Shown here: piece after piece, positions 55,896-64,000 of the stretch
Layout: every line of letters begins with the position of its first letter
How positions within the stretch are numbered: the stretch's first letter is position 1
Translations under genes and position numbers: made by a program
NCBI GenBank assembly: GCA_036346275.1
Contig: CM070725.1
Location: 40,734,104 to 40,798,103 of the forward strand
Direction: 5' to 3'
Origin: Otatea glauca
Lineage: Eukaryota; Streptophyta; Magnoliopsida; Poales; Poaceae
DNA: 64,000 bases
Notes under the pieces: generated by a model
Told to the model about the DNA's origin: nothing
Databases searched by the model: none
What the model saw: the letters and a program-made list of their open reading frames with translations, nothing else

Positions 55896-58190
55896 AACAT
55901 GTCTGAAGCAAGGTGGCCCAGCATAAGCACTAAGGTGCAAGTTTGAATCACGAATTTTGACTTTTATTCTTTGAAGCATTCGAATCGGTTCTTTTGCCGG
56001 TTGATTGCTAGTTGTGCTTGTAAATACATGGTGGGCTGTTTTGTTATTTTGTTTGAAGATTGAGCACACATTTGGTTGAGAACCAGTGGCGAAAATGATA
56101 TTCAAAGTGGCAAAAGAAAATGATGTTCAAACTCGGTGGTAAAAGGAATTTTCTCTAGAAAAATATTCCTCTTTACCTCAAAAGTTTAATGAGTATTCCT
56201 TAACATAAACTATGGTGTCCAATTAGGAAGTGATAAGAAAATGTTTAACAATAGTTGTGAAGTGTGCTCAGTTGCTCACTTTGCGTAATTTTTGAAAATA
56301 TGCTAGTAAATACTCTTTTTCTAATTTTCCTTATAGATAAGCGATTTCCTATGCGGATCAAATGCAAAAATGCGATCATTCTAGCTGCAACTAATGTGGA
56401 TGAACTGGACATGGAGTGGGATTGTCTTCTAGATACCCAAGAGAATGGTTTAGTGCGGGCTAAACCTTTTGTGTCAAAACATCTCAGCACTTCGCTCTCA
56501 AATGTATGCCTAATTAGATTCGTCTTTTTTCTAAATATGTTCCTGAAGACTTATCTTTCTCATTTTGTCTATGTCAGTTTAAAAATTATTCGTCATAGTC
56601 CATGCGCATCTTTTAGTAATTTGACCTCTCAACATTTAAAATAGAAAAAAAAGATGTCTTCATTCATCAATTTATCTCAAACCTCAATAATATTGTTTTT
56701 GATTAAAAAAACTTTATTTTCATGACTGTTCCTTTGTGTTCTAAGCATTTCACTATGTTTCTTTACCCTTACTTTGGGAATGACCCTATGATTCCAGTGT
56801 TGCCTTCCAACACCAAAACTGGGTTGATGTTAGGCGAAATGATAGTTTAATTCAATAACACATACTTAAGAAAGCATCATGTTTAATTCCATCATGTTAT
56901 GCGAAATCATAGTTTAATTCAATAACACATACTTAAGAAAGCATCATGTTATGCGAAATCATAGTTTAATTCCCTCATGTTTATCAAGAAGTGAAAGTGT
57001 TGAGATTTTAGCATGGTGGTTATCCTAATGTCACACAAAAATGAAGGCCTATGCAAGAATCCTCAATATCTAATGTGTTTCACACATGTAGCACAATTTT
57101 GAAGGATCGGACAACGACCAACTTTCATACAACAGCCGAGTACCATTGAGAAGTTGGCGATTACCATTGATGAGGTCAAATAAACCAAACACAAATTGGA
57201 AGCAATTAAAGCACAGAGACACAATACACAAGTAACTCAAATCCTTTTTCCTACATTGGGAAACTAAAATGAAACTGAAATAAGGTCGAGATAAACGAAG
57301 AGAGTTGCAAGATCTTGAAGCCACACATATGAGATCTCACGATAATTGAAACAACACACCAAATGGGATTTGGGACAAACTCACGACTCAAAGGTGCAAT
57401 TGGGGTTACCACCTGAAAAAAAATTAGAGAGTGAACAACATGATTAGTTATTTATTTAAAAGGGTGCCTATTTTCTTAAAGTAGAATTTTGTAGCAGGCT
57501 AAAAGTAGCTTGCGGTTTTCCTACTTATCAGGTGTCTCGTGTTATTCTACCAGTATGACTTAATTAAATATTATGTAATCTGTTACATGTGCTTGAAGAG
57601 GTGTGTTAATCGGCGTCAATGATAAGGAAAAACTTATATTGATGAATATATCACTCCACGAGCACATATTTTCGTACCTAGCTAGCTAGTAAATTTGAGA
57701 ACTTACATGCACATGAGACACGAAAGTTCTCCAAAATTTCACAAGACATGCAACGATCAACCGCTAGAAAAGTTTGGTTTTCCAGAGAGGAGATTGGCAA
57801 GCAAATTTAAGTCGCTCTCTACTTGTCTACTCTTGGTAGTCGCTTGAGGATTCAAAGATAACAATTTGTTCAAATCTTGGCAGCGACAACACGAAATAAT
57901 GAAGAACAAAAAGATAACTCTTGAAAAGGTTAAAATGATAAATACCGCTAAAGCTTATAAAGGGGATGCAAATGTGGCTGTGCTTTTGATTTCCTCTTCT
58001 CCACGCACGAATGAAGAAACCGACTCTAGGGCACTCCACCGCGCTGCTTGAATTCCCAGATCCGCAATAAGCACCAAGAAAAGGAAGAACACCAAATGGA
58101 TGGATTATGTACCAACGGAAGAGACCGATAATAAAAGGAAAAGACTGGAGAACAAACTCATCTTGACGAATCGGAGATTTCCTTCCTTAC
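55896..58190. other. AT-rich region with duplicated segments
   Basis: CCTAATTAGATTCGTCTTT-like sequence at 56509 repeats one at 55197. At 56830-56975 a unit with GCGAAATCATAGTTTAATTC and CATACTTAAGAAAGCATCAT is repeated about two and a half times. An open frame at 56264-56644 contains DELDMEWDCLLDTQENGL, which I do not recognise. Confidence 0.4.
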
Positions 58191-58198
58191 GAAGAGCA

Positions 58199-58660
58199 TC
58201 AATCAATCAAATCAGAGTCTGAAGACACTAATATTGATGAATCGAGATTTACTTCCTTTGTAAGCGCGTCAATCAATCCAATCCGGATCAAGCGGAATGT
58301 AACTGGATCGGGAGAAGACCGGGATCGCGAGGGAAATCCGGAGCTCGCGGGGTGGGGGTGGCCGGTTGGTGTGGAAGTCTTTGGAACCGGATCGGAGGTG
58401 GCTGGTGTCCGAGCGCACGCGCGGGGAGCCGAGACGGATCGGAGGCGACTGAGCGACGGAAATGGAGCTCGCAAGGGCTTGAGGCGATGGAAAAATGACG
58501 AGGCGACGCGTGGAGATGGAATCGATGGAAGGGAGGGCACGGGCGAATTGCTTTCCATCCGGACGCCTTGCAGCGTTAAGGCCAATTGGTTTCCATCTGG
58601 TCGCCGCTGTTCGGGCCGCTTCAATATTCGAAGATCTGAGATAGGGATTTAATTAGGGAC
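58199..58660. other. GC-rich block with long frames on both strands, function unknown
   Basis: Minus-strand frame 58624-58199 (141 aa, Ser/Pro/Arg-rich) and plus-strand frame 58371-58652 overlap and look like composition-driven frames. A motif GAATCGAGATTTACTTCC repeats a nearby variant at 58170. It could be a first exon or captured host fragment, but no family is seen. Confidence 0.25.
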
Positions 58661-59813
58661 TTCATTTCCTTAATTCGAGGATGATTAGACACACTGAATA
58701 ATGGCCATCGGATGTGGGTGAGTAAAACTGAGGAAAGATCCGAGACGTTCATTTTGAAGATTGCAGATTTCAGGGTACGTTTTGCTGGGTGCAGGAACTT
58801 TGGGTCATCTCTAGGGAGGTGCATTATTTCGGGTGGACATAGAGAAATTTGCTTAGGTGCATTATAAAGGAGTATAGATATGGAAGAACCCAACATATGA
58901 TGTAAAGTAATTGTATTAGTTTCAAATTTCAATATACCAGGTATTAGCATAATGCATCAGTTGATATATCTAGATTCAGCAAAACATGAGCTCTAAATTT
59001 GTCTATTTCAACCCAATTCGAATGCAAGTCTTCGAGGATGCTTTACACTCCTTGAGACTTGAGAGGCTACAATAGCCTTAAGCACAATTCAAATTAAGGG
59101 CGTGATGTCACATGTCAGTAAAAATCCAGAGAGTTTCTTGACCACCTCTCCACTCATGGAATCTCGGAATCTTCCCCATGTCATCTTTTATATATATATA
59201 TGTATATATTATACGTCATACATGTGCTGCTGTGCGGTGTCCAGCCTTTCTCTTCACGCCAACAACGTACGAAAGCTCCACTATTGCACATGCTAACATC
59301 GAGCTGTTCATGTTTTAGCCGCCTATTTTTTTTCTTCACAAAACTAGCCCCTCTTAGATTTTTTTTTCAGAAATGGTCTCATTATGCGTAAGGGAGCGCA
59401 AAATTTGCCGAACCACCACATTGTGGTAAATCCAATTGCTGCGCTCCCATCATGTGGAAATTGCATTTTTCGTGCCCGGTTCCACGGAAATGCAATTTCA
59501 CACCCCCATTCCGCGGCAATTGTGCGGTCGCCAGTGGGTTCTGCGCCTTGTTCCATGGCAAATCAAATTCTCGCGTCTCCATTCCACGGCAAACCAAAAT
59601 CCCGCGCTACAATACCCGTTGGTACTGTAGCAATTCCACGCTACAGTAGGCGGGATTACCTCCTCGCGGTACTGTAGCGCGGAGAGAGAGGCTATTTTAG
59701 TAAAAAAAATGAAAGGATCTATTTAAAAAAAAGGGGTAAAGGGTCAAATATGGTAGCAGTTCGCTAACATCTGACTCATTTATTCAAAATCCCTGCTTAT
59801 TCTTAACTCAATA
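58661..59813. other. Intergenic region with TTCCACGGMAA repeats
   Basis: A short TA/CATA microsatellite lies at 59191-59212. From about 59460 to 59645, TTCCACGGAAAT, TTCCGCGGCAATT, TTCCATGGCAAATC and TTCCACGGCAAACC recur at about 35-60-bp spacing, then GCTACARTA motifs. No gene was recognised. Confidence 0.5.
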
Positions 59814-60071
59814 CTCCCTCCGGTCACAAATAGTTATCGTTTTGGACATCGACACGGTCCCCAAAACACAACTTTGAGTATTAATTTCTATTATAATATA
59901 TTTCTGAAACCCAATAAAATTATAATATTATGAAAGCACTTTTCGAGACAAATCCACACGTATGATTTTCATGTATTCAATCTAAATATTTAAAAAGATA
60001 TTAACAGTTAAAGTTTTAAAAGTTTGACTATATCTATGTCCAAAAAGATAACTATTTGTGACTGAAGGGAG
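59814..60071. mobile_element. Stowaway/mariner-like MITE, 258 bp
   Basis: The left end CTCCCTCCGGTCACAAATAG and the right end, in reverse CTCCCTTCAGTCACAAATAG, form a strong TIR. TA duplications are at 59812-59813 and 60072-60073. The interior is AT-rich and noncoding. Confidence 0.92.
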
Positions 60072-60282
60072 TATAAAGTAGGGCAATTAGTTGTTTTTTA
60101 AACACCCCTTTCCTAAGGAGGTGTTTGGATTAGGGGTTTTTCATTGGAATGTTTTAGAATCTAGTTCAAATTTGAACTAAATCTCAAAACCTCATATGGA
60201 ATTATCACCCATCCAAACAGAGGCCTAACACTAATAAGAAACATTTCTTCAGTCTCATATTGCATTTTATTTTGGGTTAACT

Positions 60283-60935
60283 AGGTACATGTCACTGTAA
60301 AGTTGGAAGTTTTACAATATGCCACTACAAAGCTTGAAAATTGGAAATATGCCACTCTAGAGTTACATTGCTTTGGGATATGCCACCATGACCTTTTTGG
60401 ACCAATTTGCCCATCCTCATTCCTTCTCCCATCGAATCCTCCCACGCCACTGCTGCTGCTCACCACCATCAAGCTCCGTCCACTGCTGCTCGCCATCATC
60501 GCTCACCATGGGTCGTCGTTACTTGCCATCACCATGGCTAGCTGCTTCCTTGAAGTCTTCGCTTGCTGTGCTCGCCATGGGCCGCCACCTTGTTGAGCTT
60601 TAACTGCTACCCGGGATGTGGATGGCGGTGGCGACAAGGTGGGTACGGGATGTGGATGGTGTCGAATCTATGGTAGCACGGTGGAGTGTGGTGGTGGTGC
60701 TTGGGATGGCGAATGACGAAGAGGCGGGGGAGGACAAAGAGAATGAAAGGGATCCGGAAGAACTAAAGAAAGAGGAGGTAGGAGGGGGAAAAAGAGAGAG
60801 GAAGAAAGAGCATTTAGATCCAAAAGTGTTCATAATGACATATTTTAAAGAATTCGCACATTGGAGTTGCATATCCCTATTTTCAAACTTTGCATAGTAT
60901 ATTTCAAAAGTGGAAACTTACAATGGCATCTGCTC
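60283..60935. mobile_element. Probable long-TIR noncoding element with a GC-rich core
   Basis: The left arm reads CACTGTAAAGTTGGAAGTTT then ATATGCCAC and AAGCTTGAAAATTGG. The right arm, in reverse, reads CATTGTAAGTTTCCACTTTT then ATATAC and AAGTTTGAAAATAGG. These are diverged inverted arms of about 100 bp. The core (60400-60800) has GC-rich low-complexity sequence (CACCACCATC, then GAGGAAGAAAGAG). This layout resembles MULE-type elements that capture host sequence. No target duplication was established. Confidence 0.45.
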
Positions 60936-62163
60936 TCTCTGTTCTAGAACACATGTCATTATATGTTTCAAATTTTGTTTCTGAGCACATGTCATTCTAT
61001 AATTTTTAGGTGACTTTTTTTTAATATATTTTTTCATTGTATTCCTTTCCTTTAGTTATTTCCATTGTCTTTTACTGCAATATATTAAAGTAAGATACAT
61101 CATTAAAAGATATAATAAAAAATAGACAATAGTCTTTTAGAGATATATATTAGTAAAAATTGGAAAAAAACCCCTATAATTGACCTTTATTGATGAACTG
61201 ACCGAGTATGGGTTACTTTAGGGTGTGTTTGATTGCTTGTACCAAGTGGTATATATATGAGATGGTTAAAAAAAAGTTATCCATATGTTTAGTTGCTTCA
61301 ATGAACCATCATATCTTGGATGATGGGATACAAATTTAAAGAATATTTCCTGTATATGATGAACCATTACATTAACTTCAAACAATAAAATCAAATAATA
61401 TAGTACCATTTCACCCCTTCAATCTCATCTCGTGGACAAAAAGAAAAACAATCTTAACCGTTCGGGAAGACCGTGGAAGGAGAGCATCTGCTACGGTATC
61501 CGGTAGGTACGGCGCTTTCTAGAACACAACGGCATCGGCACCCCGCCAGGGTCAAGGCCCTCGTGGTTCGCTGCTGCTCCTGTCCGGACGCCGCCGGTTA
61601 ATAAAATAGTAACTAACGGTGCAGATACCCCTCACGTATCGCGCCCTGATTGGACGGAGCGTCGCATCATGCCCGGTCCACACCTCGGTACACCGCCACG
61701 TATCAACCCAGCCCACCCCACTGCCTCCCCACCACTCCCGGATCCCCTGCGCCACCTCGTCCAAATCCAAACACGCGCACCTCCCCGCGGCTGCTGGGCC
61801 TTCGGGCGCAGAGGATCCGGCGGAGTTGGCACCGGCGTGGGCGACGGTACACCTGTCCCCCGCCGCGCGCACCCGCGCCCGCACCCAGGCGAGACAGGAC
61901 GAGGCGAGGCAAAGCCAACTCCACCACCAGCCGCAACTCAGCGGCAAGTAGTAGGTAACACAGGAGTGAGTCACTTTCCTTCCAATTTGGTAGCCCCACG
62001 GCCCACGCGGCCACGCATCGATTGACCCCGCGCACGCGACCATCGATTTTGCCATCTTCTCCACCCCGAGCAACCTATATAGCGCCGCGCAAAAATTCCT
62101 CTCCTCTCTCGGCGATTCCTCTCTGCTGCGGTGGGGAGGTGAGAGGAGGAGGAGGAGTTGGGG
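60936..62163 (+). promoter_or_regulatory. Upstream region and 5'UTR of the bZIP gene
   Basis: AT-rich to 61430, then GC-rich. A TATA element CTATATA lies at 62075-62081, 83 bp before the ATG, in a good position for a core promoter. CACGTAT cores at about 61632 and 61696 are partial ABRE/G-box-like (ACGT) sites, which would suit an ABA-responsive gene but are not full ABREs. Frames on both strands in 61552-62073 are composition artefacts. Confidence 0.5.
62075..62081 (+). promoter_or_regulatory. Candidate TATA box of the bZIP gene
   Basis: CTATATA followed by a GC-rich leader and the ATG 83 bp downstream. The spacing implies a 5'UTR of about 50 nt. Confidence 0.5.
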
Positions 62164-64000
62164 ATGGATTTGAAGGACGGCGGGGGGTCGGAGAGGAAGG
62201 GGGCGGCGCCGCTGGCGAGGCAGGGGTCGATCTACTCGCTGACGTTCGACGAGTTCCAGAGCACGCTTGGGGGGATGGGGGGCGGGCTCGGTAAGGACTT
62301 CGGGTCCATGAACATGGACGAGCTGCTGCGGAACATCTGGACGGCGGAGGAGAGCCAGGCCATGGCGTCGGCGTCGGCGGCGCCGGAGGGGGAGCTGCAG
62401 CGGCAGGAATCGCTCACCCTGCCGCGCACGCTCAGCGTCAAGACGGTGGACGAGGTCTGGCGGGACTTCGTGCGGGAGGCGCCGCAGCCCAGGAGGCAGG
62501 CAACGCTCGGGGAGATGACGCTGGAGGAGTTCCTGGTCAGGGCTGGGGTCGTCCAGGAGAACCCCGCCGCGGCAGCGCCCGTGGCTCCGCGGCCGATTCA
62601 GGCGGCCAACAACAGCTCTATCTTCTTCGGGAACTTTGGAGGCGTCAATGACGCCGCCGGCGCGGGTGCGATGGGGTTCGCGCCGGTGGGGATTGGGGAT
62701 CCTGGCATGGGCAATGAGCTGATGCCCGCCGTGGCAGGGATGGGGGGTGGTGTGGTCACTGTGAGCCCGGTGGATACGGCAGTTGGCCAGCTTGATTCTG
62801 TGGGCAAGGGGAACGGGGACCTGTCGTCACCGATGGCGCCGGTGCTGTACCCCTTTGAGGGGGTGATTAGGGGGAGGAGGAGCGGTGGGAATGTGGAGAA
62901 GGTGGTGGAGCGGCGGCAGAGGAGGATGATCAAGAACAGGGAGTCTGCTGCTAGATCCCGCGCCCGGAAGCAGGTCATATCTTTGTCCTGAATTCTTGCA
63001 TGTGTTGCATATGCAGCAGTTTGCGCTTGCAAGTGGCTGCGCTAAAAATATTACGAATCTGATAAATCGTCATGTCGGGCTTGCCCTTACCATGTCGAGA
63101 ACAATGGATTTTTCACAAGGTATTCATTGGTAAAGGAAATCTTGCCTTGCATGTTTCTTGTGAAGCTTTGGCTCAGAAAATTGCTCCATTTTCTTGTTTT
63201 ATTTACCTTTTGTAATTTCTAGGCATACACGATGGAGTTGGAAGCTGAAGTTCAGAAACTCAAGGAACAAAACAAGGAGTTACAGAAGAAGCAGGTACCT
63301 TAAGTTAGTGGAACTGAATTCAAGTCATTTTGGAATTTCCAAAATGAGACCGTAGTACTTGATTTTCAAAATTGAAAGAAATGGGTCTTAATTGAAACAT
63401 TTTGGAAAGAATCAGGACATAAGTTGAAAAGTTATCTTAGAATATATAGTAAAAAAACTTGAACTTCAATAACCTTAAAACAACCACTGCTTGATTGAAA
63501 TCCATTGTGACAGGCTAACAGCTAGCTTTTGTAACTTTTTTCTATTGATCGTGTGCTTTGGATATAGTTTTGGGTGGGAACATCAGACAGTATTTTGGTG
63601 ATATAGAAAACATGGTGTTACATGCAAATATATGTGTATTATAAGTTCTTAGTGTCCTCCGACTGACAAACAAATCAACATTTATCCCTTGTGTTCTATC
63701 TACCCCCAAATTCTTCTCCAATGATGGCTATTCCAACTTCTCAAACCTGGATCTTCCAAATCAAAATGGAGGGAGGTCTAAAGTTGTCTAACATCTTGTA
63801 ATATTTAAAGATCAGTATAATACTTACGTATTCAATCATTTGGAGAATTTTTCATGGTAATTTGGAGGGAACAACATCAGTTAGGACTTAGGAGCATAGC
63901 AGCAACAGCCTCGATATCAAGAGTATTCGTTTTCAAACCTCTAAATTCAATCCTTGTCCTTTGCATTTTTTTGTAAGCAGGTTGGATGGCACATGTTGTT
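62164..64000 (+). CDS. ABF/AREB-type group A bZIP transcription factor (5' part; gene runs past the window)
   Basis: Exon 1 is 62164-62973 (270 codons) and exon 2 is 63223-63294; a third exon may start at 63981. This family activates genes with ABRE elements (ACGTG core) in response to abscisic acid after SnRK2 phosphorylation, in the nucleus. Visible conserved blocks are C1 LARQGSIYSLTFDEFQSTLG (17-36), KDFGSMNMDELLRNIW, C2 RQESLTLPRTLSVKTVDEVW and C3 RRQATLGEMTLEEFLVRAGV. Each carries an R-x-x-S/T kinase site. The basic region ends exon 1 (VVERRQRRMIKNRESAARSR), and the zipper begins in exon 2 (YTMELEAEVQKLKEQNKELQ). Residue 4 of the C2 site is Glu where relatives often have Gly (RQGS). ATG 62164 is chosen over a TTG two codons earlier. 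Among rice proteins it is closest in layout to the bZIP23/46/66/72 set; I cannot say which. Confidence 0.93.

Noticed and set aside
62158..62163. Upstream TTG start for the bZIP protein
   Set aside because: The ATG at 62164 gives the expected short N-terminus and TTG starts are rare in plants.

Overview
The window looks like nuclear DNA of a grass, most likely rice or a close Oryza relative. The reasons are intron-rich plant genes with GT-AG junctions that keep frame, GC-rich first exons beside AT-rich introns, Stowaway-type MITEs beginning CTCCCTCC with TA duplications, and a dense nest of plant transposon families (MULE, CACTA, hAT, PIF/Harbinger, LINE, solo LTRs). I see no bacterial-style operon, no CRISPR array, and no tRNA or rRNA gene.

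Four host genes are well supported. A remorin gene (+, coding exons 17758-20658) and a ZPR1 zinc-finger gene (-, 29871-22480, 16 exons, 497 aa) are convergent. A two-domain DJ-1/PfpI gene with a plastid-type leader (-, 37447-32230, 8 exons, 451 aa) lies upstream of ZPR1 on the same strand. At the right edge an ABF/AREB-type group A bZIP gene (+, from 62164) runs out of the window. Every exon list was rebuilt by hand, and all internal phases close. Broken host-derived copies are an NKAP C-terminal-domain pseudogene (about 5010-5760) and a probable F-box/FBD remnant (about 55433-55870).

Left part (1-17060): a decayed MULE transposase and a downstream plant-mobile-domain (PMD) gene on the minus strand; a 39-bp minisatellite; CArG-like palindromes; the NKAP pseudogene; then a 7.1-kb non-autonomous CACTA element (6752-13878). 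The CACTA holds a 3.59-kb solo LTR (7181-10770) and a Stowaway-like MITE. A second, truncated copy of the same LTR (14179-17060) abuts the 5' side of the remorin gene.

Middle part (17-37 kb) is genic. Its introns carry a solo LTR (27469-27923), an RTE-type LINE fragment (23010-24480) and a 982-bp hAT-like element with an 8-bp target duplication (33251-34232). From 37513 to about 50390 is a transposon stack. A minus-strand LINE has its poly(A) tail only about 65 bp upstream of the DJ-1 start codon. It is split in its 3'UTR by a 6.1-kb PIF/Harbinger element (TAA duplication), which itself contains a 1437-bp solo LTR (CTTAT duplication). The LINE body also contains a second, 5'-truncated copy of its own family in the opposite orientation. 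The 50.4-61.5 kb part is mostly AT-rich intergenic DNA with small tandem duplications and MITEs.

The signal I find most interesting is in the LTRs. The 3.6-kb LTR carries more than twenty short perfect or near-perfect hairpins whose stems differ from one another while the 5-nt loop TGTGT stays constant. Just upstream of its TATA box is an array of CCGGT-NNN-ACCGG palindromes. An LTR of a different family (39183-40619) has an analogous CCGGA-NNN-TCCGG array in the same place relative to its own TATA-like box.
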